37,343 bases of DNA from a virus. The notes beneath the pieces were generated by a model. The model made no database searches. It was given only the letters and a program-made list of their open reading frames with translations, and was not told the origin of the DNA. The DNA lies in IMG/VR virus record IMGVR_UViG_3300005253_001427, positions 1 through 37,343 of that record; one strand, 5' to 3'. Made by a program: the position numbers and the translations under genes. Below, piece by piece: positions 1 through 7,186 of this stretch (positions are counted from its first letter, which is position 1; the number at the start of each line of letters is the position of its first letter).

Positions 1-175
1 CACAAAAGGAAATGAGTATTCCCCGGGTATGTTTGGGGCAGATTTTTTCCCGGACGGCTTTCCGCAGAATATAAAGAGTCAGCCCCGCCGGCGCCGCTTT
101 CCCCGCCAGCACACTCGGCGCGACAGTAGCCACGCCTATCAGTTTAAGGAATTGTCTGCGTTTCATCTTCTTCAT
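1..175 (-). CDS. Tat-signal protein, 3' end off window
   Basis: A reading frame starts at 175 and is still open at the left edge, so only the first 58 residues are seen. It begins MKKMKRRQFLKLIGVATVAP, a twin-arginine signal (RRQFLK) followed by a short hydrophobic stretch and an A-P-S-V-L-A-G-K region that could be cleaved. A GAGGAAG ribosome-binding site lies 8 nt upstream of the ATG. Small Tat-motif proteins occur in other phages, but their job is unknown. The start overlaps the end of the preceding small gene by 32 nt. The mature part is too short to assign a function. Confidence 0.6.
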   Translation of the reverse strand, partial: MKKMKRRQFLKLIGVATVAPSVLAGKAAPAGLTLYILRKAVREKICPKHTRGILISFC

Positions 176-296
176 TTAAACGACTTCCTCTTTTATCGTG
201 GCGACCTAATTCATACAGCCAATTTTCCTTTTTCGGCTGTTCCTTAATTCGCCAATACTCACTTTTCAACATTTCTTCAGGTATTTCCCATCCCAT
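144..296 (-). CDS. small hydrophilic protein, coupled to cytidylyltransferase gene
   Basis: This is a 50-residue frame beginning MGWEIPEEMLKSEYWRIKEQ. Its ATG overlaps the TAA of the cytidylyltransferase gene in the arrangement TAATG, a typical sign of translational coupling. It is rich in Glu, Lys and Trp and has no membrane segment or cysteine motif. Its end overlaps the Tat-signal gene. I do not recognise the family. The coupling is the main evidence that it is translated. Confidence 0.5.
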   Translation of the reverse strand: MGWEIPEEMLKSEYWRIKEQPKKENWLYELGRHDKRGSRLNEEDETQTIP

Positions 297-913
297 TATC
301 TTACACCATCAACATAATCGCAAACAAATTCATAATCTTCTCTGGTATTGACGCTGCGGATACCAAGAGCAAGGCAGGGATAAAAGCAAGTTTTCATGTT
401 TTTTCGGATATACTGTGTAACGTGTTCTCTTTCGTCACCTGTGGCATCGAAGTTGGCCTGTTTCAATGCTTCATAACTGAATACCTCAACGTCGCTTCCT
501 TCTCCGTTAAGTTGACCTGTAGTTTCATCGGTATTATATACCAAAGAATCGTAACTATTATTATACGTATATACGCACTTATCAATTTCTTCTGGTCTTA
601 TCAATGGGCAATCGCCCGTCACCCTTACGATAACATCAGCATTTATCTGTCGCGCCGCTTCATAATATTCCCGCACAACATCTCTGCCCTCCCAGGTCGG
701 CATAAAGGCGTCAATATTCCACCTGGTGCAGAGGTCGGCTATCTTCTGGTCGGGGGTCACAACACAGACTTCATCGACCATCGTAGCCAGCAGGACTTTG
801 CGCACAACCATTTCGAGCATACTCACTCCGCTCTCGGGAGGTATCTGGAGCAAGACCTTATTCGGAAGCCTCACAGACGAAAGCCTGGCCTGGATTATTG
901 CTATACAACTAAT
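296..913 (-). CDS. SpsF/NeuA-type cytidylyltransferase with apparent ATT start
   Basis: Nucleotidyltransferase of the SpsF/KdsB/NeuA type, expected to activate a sugar acid with CTP. The conserved N-terminal signature is present only if the frame is read upstream of the first canonical start: IAIIQARLSSVRLPNKVL (family form IIQARMGSTRLPGKVL, here Asn in place of Gly). VIRVTGDCPLI, the metal-binding region of the family, is also visible. A GTG at 874 would remove the signature. Upstream to the in-frame stop there is no ATG, GTG or TTG. ATT at 911-913, 10 nt after GGAGG, gives 205 residues and is the best start. It overlaps the end of the HNH gene by 13 nt. It probably makes the CMP-sugar for the cluster at 7-14 kb. 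Confidence 0.8.
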   Translation of the reverse strand: MSCIAIIQARLSSVRLPNKVLLQIPPESGVSMLEMVVRKVLLATMVDEVCVVTPDQKIADLCTRWNIDAFMPTWEGRDVVREYYEAARQINADVIVRVTGDCPLIRPEEIDKCVYTYNNSYDSLVYNTDETTGQLNGEGSDVEVFSYEALKQANFDATGDEREHVTQYIRKNMKTCFYPCLALGIRSVNTREDYEFVCDYVDGVR

Positions 914-1473
914 GGTGAGTATTCCTCCTTCCAGTATTGCCCTGTAACTATCCTTCTCACAGTGCTATAACAAAGCCCAAATTTTTTGGCTATTTCGCTT
1001 CCTCTCTCGCCTTGTTTTGCGAGAATGCGGATTAACTTTGCATCTTCCCATGTAATCTTAGCCGTGTTTACTCTTTCACCTCTTGCTGATTTTTCTGGGC
1101 AGACGGACCTTCCATGTCTGTCGCCTCGTGCAGTTCTCTCAGGCTTAGTGTATCTCCCGTGTCTTTTACCATGAGGCCGTTTTTCTGGGTGAGTATATGC
1201 CCCATTTCTCAAACCGCTTGCCATGCGACCTTTTTTGACAGCATCCTGTGTGTTGTCTTTGTGTGTTCCAAGAAATAAATGATTTGGGCGAACACAACTT
1301 TTCACATCACAATGATGGCAAACTAACATTCCTTTTGGTATTTCACCAACAAGCTCTTTATATACTTTTCTGTGTACCGTCTCTGGGCCGTACCCTCCAT
1401 ACCCATTACTTTTTATATGGCCTGTCCATAACCAACAGGTCGATGTTTTTTCTACGTGCTCCCAAAAACTCAT
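901..1473 (-). CDS. HNH homing endonuclease
   Basis: A 190-residue free-standing endonuclease. An N-terminal CWLWTG motif is followed by an HNH core at about residues 51-70 (LVCHHCDVKSCVRPNHLFLGT, with His53/His54 and Asn64/His65). Next come three imperfect 15-residue basic repeats around residues 94-136 (T-x-PERxARGxRHG, NUMOD-like) and a C-terminal helix-turn-helix at about 143-180 (AKLIRILAK...GSEIAKKFGLCYSTVRRIV) that should bind DNA. The site GAGGGAGA lies just before the ATG. Its last codons run over the 5' end of the cytidylyltransferase gene, as expected for a mobile intron-less homing gene inserted at a gene boundary. Confidence 0.92.
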   Translation of the reverse strand: MSFWEHVEKTSTCWLWTGHIKSNGYGGYGPETVHRKVYKELVGEIPKGMLVCHHCDVKSCVRPNHLFLGTHKDNTQDAVKKGRMASGLRNGAYTHPEKRPHGKRHGRYTKPERTARGDRHGRSVCPEKSARGERVNTAKITWEDAKLIRILAKQGERGSEIAKKFGLCYSTVRRIVTGQYWKEEYSPLVV

Positions 1474-1498
1474 CTGTTCTCCCTCGTTAAATAATTTC

Positions 1499-1723
1499 TC
1501 ATTTCCTCAAATTTCTTTCAATGCCTTGAAGCGAATTCAACATTCGTTGCTGGTAATGTCGCTGTTGTGACTCTTGCATCCTCTGCTGCTCCTGCTGATT
1601 GAGTCCCTGTATGTAATTCTGCTGTTGCCGAGTCCATTGCTGGAATCGGTGTTGTTGTTCCGGGGTCATTGGTTGACACCCAACAAGAAAAAACACAACT
1701 ATCAATATTAACTTTTTCATCAT
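1499..1723 (-). CDS. small Gln-rich lipoprotein
   Basis: A 74-residue protein starting MMKKLILIVVFFLVGCQPMT: a lysine-tipped hydrophobic signal and a lipobox (LVGC) with Cys at about residue 16. The mature part is short and very rich in Gln, Arg and Glu (QQHRFQQWTRQQQ...), probably helical. The start at 1723 follows AGAGGG, and an alternative ATG is the next codon. An outer-membrane or inner-membrane lipoprotein is likely. A role in lysis (o-spanin-like) or superinfection exclusion is possible, but nothing in the sequence decides between these. Confidence 0.7.
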   Translation of the reverse strand: MMKKLILIVVFFLVGCQPMTPEQQHRFQQWTRQQQNYIQGLNQQEQQRMQESQQRHYQQRMLNSLQGIERNLRK

Positions 1724-1754
1724 ATCTGCCCTCTTGAATTTCGTTAAGATTATA

Positions 1755-2114
1755 CTACTTCGGATATACCGATACGCCACCGTCATAGGCCTGGATAGCT
1801 TTGCCCATTCTCATTCTGGCATCTTCAAGATGACGATAACAGAGCATGACGTTGGCCTTCATCTCGCTATGCTGATTTTCGCTGGTCTGTTCATTTTTGA
1901 AGTCATCGTGCTTCATTAGAGCCTTGACGGTCATTTTGTTATCCTCAAGTATTAACCTGACGAATTGACAGTCCTCTTTGAAATTCGGCGCTCTTGTTGC
2001 GTCACAATCTGTTTTTGCTGTTTCTCCTTCCGGCTGAAATACAGGGTCACTTGTCCCAAGAGTTTCTTCCAACGAGGCATCTTCTTTTGAGTTAATACTT
2101 TGTTTTTCATCCAT
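1755..2114 (-). CDS. internal-start product: Acb2/Tad1-like protein
   Basis: This is an in-frame nested start within the 251-residue gene. The sequence AAAGGAGCAAAAAATGGATG puts a strong ribosome-binding site 6 nt before Met133, exactly at the junction between the peptidase-like and the C-terminal parts. The product would be 119 residues beginning MDEKQSINSKED and ending with the LEDARM motif and GGVSVYPK. Known Acb2/Tad1 proteins are stand-alone and of similar or smaller size, which fits separate production. Whether the long form is also made cannot be told from sequence. Confidence 0.55.
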   Translation of the reverse strand: MDEKQSINSKEDASLEETLGTSDPVFQPEGETAKTDCDATRAPNFKEDCQFVRLILEDNKMTVKALMKHDDFKNEQTSENQHSEMKANVMLCYRHLEDARMRMGKAIQAYDGGVSVYPK

Positions 2115-2510
2115 TTTTTGCTCCTTTAATACTGGGTTTAGTGGAAATATCAAATCTATAGTTTCAGGCTTTATGCCTTTACATTTTCTGTTAGGGTTGT
2201 GAGCCACTTTTCCATTCAAATATATTACACAATGATTGACTCCTTTGGCGTTTTTGCCAGTGACAAGTAGAAAACAATCCTTATAGTTTGGACGGCCCAA
2301 GTCATCATCAACTTCTATAGTCAAAGAGGAGAATCCTCTCAAATTCAGCCACTTTACAAATTGCTCATACCATTCTTCTGAGTCCTCCGTCTCGTATATA
2401 TTGCAAAAATCCGGCACTTCTTCGAACTCTAATTCAAACAGAGAAGCTAAAGCTGCCTGAAAGCAATTCCCCTCTTTTTTGCCGTATCTGGTCTGAAATA
2501 CCTTTATCAT
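1755..2510 (-). CDS. papain-like peptidase domain plus Acb2/Tad1-like C-terminal domain
   Basis: A 251-residue protein with two distinct parts. Residues 1-130 look like a small phage cysteine-peptidase or transglutaminase-like fold: GNCFQAALASLF places a candidate catalytic Cys at 16, and NHCVIYLNGKVAHNPN supplies His. Residues 134-190 are acidic and low in complexity. The last 35 residues (HSEMKANVMLCYRHLEDARM, then RMGKAIQAYDGG) resemble the helical Acb2/Tad1 family, phage sponges that bind cyclic nucleotide or cyclic ADP-ribose signals of CBASS and Thoeris defences. An internal ATG at 2114 has its own perfect Shine-Dalgarno and would give the C-terminal 119 residues alone. The gene starts directly after the stop of the preceding gene. 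Confidence 0.75.
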   Translation of the reverse strand: MIKVFQTRYGKKEGNCFQAALASLFELEFEEVPDFCNIYETEDSEEWYEQFVKWLNLRGFSSLTIEVDDDLGRPNYKDCFLLVTGKNAKGVNHCVIYLNGKVAHNPNRKCKGIKPETIDLIFPLNPVLKEQKMDEKQSINSKEDASLEETLGTSDPVFQPEGETAKTDCDATRAPNFKEDCQFVRLILEDNKMTVKALMKHDDFKNEQTSENQHSEMKANVMLCYRHLEDARMRMGKAIQAYDGGVSVYPK

Positions 2511-3935
2511 TTACTCCGCTCCTCGCCTGAAGAAGCGGGCGCTGCACGAAGGGCAAGCGTCCGAGTGAGGCGGTACCCACATCTTTTGCAGCACATCCGG
2601 CGGCGGCGTTTCTTTGAAATATTTACCGAGATACTGGAGCATCCAGTTTGTGCATTGGTTGAGCCAGCTTTCGTTGACGATAACCATATCTTCACCGCAA
2701 ATGCCACATTTAATCTGCGTACACAGCCTTCGAAGCTCTTTCTGAATTGTGAGTTGCGTATAATCAGTCGTACTCTTAGGCCAGACAAACTTGAATTCGC
2801 CTTTATGTTTACAGATTATCTCCGCGGCCCTTGCGGTCGCCTTGCCGTCCATCTTACCGAAACGGCCCTGTTCCAAATCTTTGATGGTCGCAGGATTAGC
2901 ATTAGACTCTTGCTTACCGGCAAGAATCGCCTTAACAAGCTCCTCCGGGGTCTTGAAGTGTGGGGATATCTTTGATATCGAAGCGTCCGGATCAGCCCAC
3001 CAGTTGCCGGCGTCCTTGGCATTGATATCACCATACTGATAGGCAGGGATATTCAGAAGATGAGCGTTTAAGGCCATGGTAGAGCCTGCGTGGATTATTG
3101 CATCAACGTGGATATTCAGGTAGAAGCTCGTTGATTCGGTGTCCAGCGGGAGTTTAAGTTGATCACATAACTCCTGGTACGGCTTCTGCATTACGCCGGG
3201 ATGGGTCGAGATAAGAACATTCCACTTCTCTCGAAGCACAGAGATTTTCTTTATCATATCGAAGTGCCGGCCTCTTCCGGCCAAGTCCTTCTTAGCACTG
3301 TCGATATCCTCGATATGCAGGTCAGGTGCCGAATCGGCAAATCCCCATGCAGAGCAGACCAGGAGCACAGGTTTTTTGCTGTCGAAGCCATACTTCTTAT
3401 AGAATTTCTTCTTGTCCCGGTGCTTTGCGATAACGTCCTCCCGTTTGTAGGCATCGACCGTAAAGGCGCCGACATAGTGGACATTGAAGGGTACATCTCT
3501 TTTATTGAGAATCTCAGCTTCGTCCTTAGACCAGACGATTTCAGCATCAACCGTGTAGGGGTACCTGCCGTATATCTCCATGGCCCTTGTCATCCCCTCG
3601 GCTTTGTCCTGGGCAAGAATCTTTTCGAAGTCCTTCTTATCGCACGAAGGCTCTGTATGACGGCTTATGACAGCTAAACCGAATTGTTTTAAGACCATTA
3701 CCAAGTCACGGCTGTAGGGATTTCGAATAGGCGGGACAACGACCGTATCGGGTATGAAGCATTTACCATCACCGGTAATGAGCTTATTTAATTCATCAAT
3801 GATAGCGCCCCTGCCTTCTCTGAGGCATGGTCGTACCGATACTTCGTGGCCTTGCTTTTCGAGTTCCTCTTTTATCAGGGCATCGACAATCTTGTCGCGC
3901 GTGGGCGAAGCTGTTAAAATCAAAATTCTGCTCAT
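2511..3935 (-). CDS. surface carbohydrate biosynthesis protein, GT-B-like, with zinc-ribbon tail
   Basis: A 474-residue protein resembling the 'surface carbohydrate biosynthesis' group related to GT-B glycosyltransferases and polyglycerophosphate transferases. The N-terminus has a Rossmann-like strand (RILILTASPTRDK). The C-terminal half shows THPG and DAIIHAGSTMALNAHLLNIP, the sugar-nucleotide pocket pattern of GT-B enzymes. Residues from about 380 add a separate tail with CGIC and CPSC pairs that could bind zinc. In context it could transfer, or hydrolyse off UDP from, an intermediate of the acid-sugar pathway; no PseG or NeuC is otherwise seen. The exact donor and acceptor are unknown. Confidence 0.7.
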   Translation of the reverse strand: MSRILILTASPTRDKIVDALIKEELEKQGHEVSVRPCLREGRGAIIDELNKLITGDGKCFIPDTVVVPPIRNPYSRDLVMVLKQFGLAVISRHTEPSCDKKDFEKILAQDKAEGMTRAMEIYGRYPYTVDAEIVWSKDEAEILNKRDVPFNVHYVGAFTVDAYKREDVIAKHRDKKKFYKKYGFDSKKPVLLVCSAWGFADSAPDLHIEDIDSAKKDLAGRGRHFDMIKKISVLREKWNVLISTHPGVMQKPYQELCDQLKLPLDTESTSFYLNIHVDAIIHAGSTMALNAHLLNIPAYQYGDINAKDAGNWWADPDASISKISPHFKTPEELVKAILAGKQESNANPATIKDLEQGRFGKMDGKATARAAEIICKHKGEFKFVWPKSTTDYTQLTIQKELRRLCTQIKCGICGEDMVIVNESWLNQCTNWMLQYLGKYFKETPPPDVLQKMWVPPHSDACPSCSARFFRRGAE

Positions 3936-3971
3936 ATTTGCTCCTTTATCCTCAAAATTACATCAAACTCA

Positions 3972-4271
3972 TCAAACAATCTTAATGGTTGTCTTTATGT
4001 AATAAAGTGACCACATAAACACATAGCTTATTAACATACCAATTAGTGATAACGTTAGGTTTTGAAGGCGAATGCCACCTATTAGCCAAACAGCGGAAAT
4101 AGCAGGCATACCAATCCCCAACAAGAAAGCAAAAGTTTCTGGGTCACGTTGCCATTTGCCGTTTTTCTTTTTATAAATACGAACTTCGAATATGGGACCC
4201 ATAGAACTTGGGAGCGAAATATATTCTTTACCTGTATCATCTATTTCTATACGACTTCTTGGTACTTCCAT
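3972..4271 (-). CDS. two-pass membrane protein
   Basis: A 99-residue protein with a hydrophilic N-terminal 45 residues and two predicted membrane helices at about 47-66 (FAFLLGIGMPAISAVWLIGG) and 72-92. A GTG three codons upstream also opens the frame, but AGGAG sits 8 nt before the ATG at 4271, which I prefer. No family is recognised. It lies between the carbohydrate enzyme and an unknown soluble protein in the same minus-strand run. Confidence 0.6.
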   Translation of the reverse strand: MEVPRSRIEIDDTGKEYISLPSSMGPIFEVRIYKKKNGKWQRDPETFAFLLGIGMPAISAVWLIGGIRLQNLTLSLIGMLISYVFMWSLYYIKTTIKIV

Positions 4272-4285
4272 AATATTCACTCCTG

Positions 4286-4915
4286 TTATTTTCTGTTAAT
4301 GATATTAATTATTTTCTTTAAAACATCTTCCGCTTTTTTCCATACGAATGAATCTTTGAAGAATTCTTTTTGTAAATAATCCGGCAAAGACTTTTTGAAC
4401 TCTTCTAATAAGTAATCAGCATATGGGTTTTTGTCTGGATTCTTTTTTCTAAATAAAGCAGCATAATAAACAGCAAAATTGACACTTTTATAATCATGTA
4501 TTTCTGCTGCCTGATAAATAACTTGAATATCGGCGGCCACCTGTTCGAGTCCATAGCTGTGAATATATCCTGTTCCTTGTGTTCTGTTTTCAACATTTAT
4601 CCAAAAATGCTTGTCAACCATTTCATCATAACGGAGTTCGTAAACCCTTTTGCGTTTGCATATCATTACATAACAATGGGGCTTGTAAATTTTACCAAAC
4701 AAACTTTCTATTTTAATTTGTAGCCAATGAGGACAATAACATCCTCCTGGCCTTAATCCACAATATTCGTTTTTAAAATATTTATGCACTATCAATTTTA
4801 ACCCAACGAGTTTTAGTTCGTTTTCTAATTCACGGATTACTTCTGATGTGTGGTGCCATATAAGAGCATTATTTGTCTGTTCAACTGGGATATCATCTGG
4901 TTGTTCATAGCTCAT
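4286..4915 (-). CDS. unknown soluble protein
   Basis: A 209-residue protein with no family I recognise. It has a cysteine cluster CGLRPGGCYC at about residues 52-61 and later CYVMICKRKR, which could bind a metal. The C-terminal third is Lys-rich and helical. Its start overlaps the end of the upstream kinase gene in an ATGA arrangement, so the two are probably translated together. Confidence 0.65.
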   Translation of the reverse strand: MSYEQPDDIPVEQTNNALIWHHTSEVIRELENELKLVGLKLIVHKYFKNEYCGLRPGGCYCPHWLQIKIESLFGKIYKPHCYVMICKRKRVYELRYDEMVDKHFWINVENRTQGTGYIHSYGLEQVAADIQVIYQAAEIHDYKSVNFAVYYAALFRKKNPDKNPYADYLLEEFKKSLPDYLQKEFFKDSFVWKKAEDVLKKIINIINRK

Positions 4916-5370
4916 TTTATCCTCACAATTTCATCGAATTCATCTAACGTTGGCGGCTCAAAGGCACGCATCTCAGTCTCAACAAGGGTCACTAAATCCA
5001 TTTTTCTGTGTGGTTTACGTTTCCTGCGCTTCACGTACCAGTCCACAGGCTTGTGCGTAGGCATCAGAAACGCCACAAACTTATCAGCGTGCAGATTCTT
5101 CCACTTTCCCCGCCGGTCATCTGCTTTTGTCAGGTTTCCACAGTCGATAATCACATTGTATCCGGCCTGCAGGAGATTCTCGGCGGCATCGAATGTGCTC
5201 TGGGTAATCACATCGTCCATTTCGGGAAGGTATTTATATTCACCGTTAAACATCGTCCTGAATGCGTCCGGTGACACTATCCTTGTGTCGGGATGATATT
5301 TGACGTACTCCTTGGCGTAGGTGCTTTTTCCAGAGCCGGAGAATCCTATGGTCATAAATACGGTGTTCAT
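4912..5370 (-). CDS. P-loop kinase of polynucleotide kinase / zeta-toxin type
   Basis: A 152-residue AAA_33-type P-loop kinase. The Walker A motif is GFSGSGKST at residues 9-17. The VSPDAFRTMFNGEY segment after strand 2 matches the substrate-binding DxxR region of the T4 polynucleotide kinase N-terminal domain. NVIIDCGNLTKADR(R) is the Walker B and Arg-lid region, with RRGKW following. It lacks the phosphatase domain of T4 Pnk, so the expected activity is 5' phosphorylation of a nucleic acid or a small molecule. It is joined by ATGA overlaps to both neighbours. In this context a sugar or RNA-repair substrate are both possible. Confidence 0.82.
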   Translation of the reverse strand: MNTVFMTIGFSGSGKSTYAKEYVKYHPDTRIVSPDAFRTMFNGEYKYLPEMDDVITQSTFDAAENLLQAGYNVIIDCGNLTKADDRRGKWKNLHADKFVAFLMPTHKPVDWYVKRRKRKPHRKMDLVTLVETEMRAFEPPTLDEFDEIVRIK

Positions 5371-5699
5371 TCTTTAATCCCCAACTTATGAAAGGCTATC
5401 TTCCTCATGTCAGCCAAATGATTCTCAGTCTTTTTCAGAGCACCGGCACTACCACTTCCCTCGGACGGTCTCAAGCCACAGTCCCACAGGTCATCCATCA
5501 GTTTTTGTGCATTGTGCTTTTCGAGTTCCAAAAAAGGCTTGAGCGTTTGAAACCTTTTTTTTTCTCTGTCTTTCCAAGTCACCGGCTCGATATATTTCAC
5601 ATTACGGCCATAAGTCGATTTGCCAAATAGATTGATTACATCAGGGTCAAAATCTAATCCCGCTCGTATTGCGCGTATGATACTACCTTGCTCTATCAT
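5367..5699 (-). CDS. unknown phage protein
   Basis: A 110-residue basic soluble protein of no family known to me (MIEQGSIIRAIRAGLDFDPD). It is mostly helical in character and has no cysteine motif or membrane segment. It is tied to both neighbours by four-base ATGA overlaps and so belongs to one translational unit with the kinase gene. Confidence 0.6.
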   Translation of the reverse strand: MIEQGSIIRAIRAGLDFDPDVINLFGKSTYGRNVKYIEPVTWKDREKKRFQTLKPFLELEKHNAQKLMDDLWDCGLRPSEGSGSAGALKKTENHLADMRKIAFHKLGIKE

Positions 5700-5956
5700 T
5701 GCGTCTCCTCTGGGATATATCTTAATATTCCTTCTTCATCATATTTCAATTCATCAGAAAATATGTCGGCATAATAACCGTCTTTATTGTGGTCTATTCC
5801 GGCAGTGAATTTTTTCATTCTTATTGGTTTGTTTAATGATTTAGGACAACATACTGCTAAATCTTCAGCAGCAAATATCTCTACGTACTTCCGGTCATAT
5901 TTCACCGACAGTATTTTATAAGGCCGCGTATTTACAAAAACTCTTACTTCTCTCAT
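5696..5956 (-). CDS. unknown small protein
   Basis: An 86-residue protein, mixed alpha/beta in appearance (VRVFVNTRPYKILSVKYDRKYVEIFAAEDL), with an acidic C-terminus. It overlaps both neighbours by ATGA. I do not recognise it. Confidence 0.6.
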   Translation of the reverse strand: MREVRVFVNTRPYKILSVKYDRKYVEIFAAEDLAVCCPKSLNKPIRMKKFTAGIDHNKDGYYADIFSDELKYDEEGILRYIPEETQ

Positions 5957-6579
5957 TGTTCTTTCGGCCTCCTGATTTCGAGCCCGTCACCGCCCATGCT
6001 TGCGGTAGGCCCAAGGCGATAAATAGTATGCGTCATTAATCTGCACAGCCAATTCTCAATGCACCACTTTTCTATGTGGTAGTCATATCCGTAATCGTAC
6101 CTACGAGAAAACGGATGCTCGTCCCATCTAACCTTTATACCCTTACCCGTTGCGATACCACACCAGTATTGCAAACAAGCAGATTCCACTGTCCTTTCTC
6201 TCGGTGAGCCTTCGTCCATATTCAAGCCCCAAAGTTCTATTTCCTCAAACCCCAGATGTATAGCCAATGCCATTTCGTAGGCCATCGTACAAGTGAAATA
6301 TGGGATAGACCACGGATGTGCGAGTATCTTTTTCAGAGGATAAACTATACCGGTAGGCACAAGCAGAGTCTCCTCGAGGACGTAAATAGGCTTCTTGCAG
6401 TTCTTGAGGAATTCAAGCTCCCTTTCGTTTTGTACGTCCATCGGGTGCATCTCAAACATTAAATCATACCGCTCTGGCTCGAATTCATTTAGCGTCCAAA
6501 TCTCATAACTATCGTCGTCATACGGCGCCTTCTCGTGGCTTTTTCCACAACCCAAAATCACTAATTTCTTTCTTCTCAT
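5953..6579 (-). CDS. Rossmann-like phage protein of unknown function
   Basis: A 208-residue protein starting KKLVILGCGKSHEKAPYDDD, a glycine-rich first strand-loop, followed by YEIWTLNEF and RYDLMFEMHP. This order matches a widespread but uncharacterised group of phage proteins with a nucleotide-sugar-like or MptE/DUF115-like Rossmann fold. A later stretch has IELWGLNMDEG and a conserved HPW. It could act on a nucleotide-activated substrate given the neighbours, but this is only inference. ATGA overlap with the next gene downstream. Confidence 0.6.
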   Translation of the reverse strand: MRRKKLVILGCGKSHEKAPYDDDSYEIWTLNEFEPERYDLMFEMHPMDVQNERELEFLKNCKKPIYVLEETLLVPTGIVYPLKKILAHPWSIPYFTCTMAYEMALAIHLGFEEIELWGLNMDEGSPRERTVESACLQYWCGIATGKGIKVRWDEHPFSRRYDYGYDYHIEKWCIENWLCRLMTHTIYRLGPTASMGGDGLEIRRPKEQ

Positions 6580-6592
6580 ATATAGTCCTCTC

Positions 6593-6733
6593 TTAGTCCT
6601 GCTTATCCTTCAAAACCTTTTCGATACATTCGAAGCCTGCCAATAGTACAACTGCTATCAGAATAGAACCGTAATCACCTGTCGCCAAACATAAAACAAA
6701 CGCAATCATCATTACTACCGTCACAAACGCCAT
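6593..6733 (-). CDS. 46-residue membrane protein
   Basis: A small frame (MAFVTVVMMIAFVLCLATGD...) that fills the gap between two larger genes. Two hydrophobic segments at about residues 2-18 and 22-38 are followed by a charged tail (KVLKDKQD). GGAG lies 5 nt before the ATG at 6733; the ATG one codon earlier is too close to it. Function unknown. It is one of several tiny membrane proteins in this accessory block. Confidence 0.6.
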   Translation of the reverse strand: MAFVTVVMMIAFVLCLATGDYGSILIAVVLLAGFECIEKVLKDKQD

Positions 6734-6771
6734 CATTTCTCCAATATCAGCCTTAGCGTTTTAGCTTTCAT

Positions 6772-7182
6772 CTAAGTTAATAGCTTTGGCATTTCTGTTT
6801 TTTCAAGACTTGCAATATTCTCAGGCAGTCTCATAAAGTCACCTACAGTTGAGCCGTCCGGCAAGCACATTTTAGACAAAAACTGGTCTTCAAATGTTTC
6901 TCCGCCACCATCAATTTCTTCGAGTTTCATCTTCAAAGACATATAAAATATCCTCCACCTTTGGCGAATGGCCTGCTCGTATTGCCGTTCAGTCATCCTT
7001 CCGCGGTCAGGCATTGTCACATTGAATTTATACATTTTCCCTTCATGCTTGAATCCAATACCATCGCCTCGTGAGCTTCTGGCGAAGAAAAATTCTTCTA
7101 TGCCCCAATTAGTTATCAAATCTTCAATTTGAGTTTTTGATTTTGATATTGTCACTGTCGTGTTTTTCGCATACTTTGCCAT
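6772..7182 (-). CDS. conserved phage protein of unknown function
   Basis: A 136-residue protein of a type frequent in phage genomes: MAKYAKNTTVTISKSKTQIE, then RWRIFYMSLKMKLEEIDGG and FEDQFLSKMCLPDGSTVGDF. These three blocks (N-terminal 'K-T-T-V', a central arginine-rich helix, and LPDG-T-V-G) are the recurring signature of the group. Its function is not established. It sits four bases after the acyltransferase-like gene. Confidence 0.75.
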   Translation of the reverse strand: MAKYAKNTTVTISKSKTQIEDLITNWGIEEFFFARSSRGDGIGFKHEGKMYKFNVTMPDRGRMTERQYEQAIRQRWRIFYMSLKMKLEEIDGGGETFEDQFLSKMCLPDGSTVGDFMRLPENIASLEKTEMPKLLT

Positions 7183-7186
7183 ATAA

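Noticed and set aside
422-970. Long plus-strand frame opposite the cytidylyltransferase gene
   Set aside because: It is the mirror of a recognised enzyme gene, has no ribosome site and no family.
4912-5370. Zeta toxin of a toxin-antitoxin pair
   Set aside because: The neighbours show no antitoxin features and the fold fits phage polynucleotide kinase equally well.
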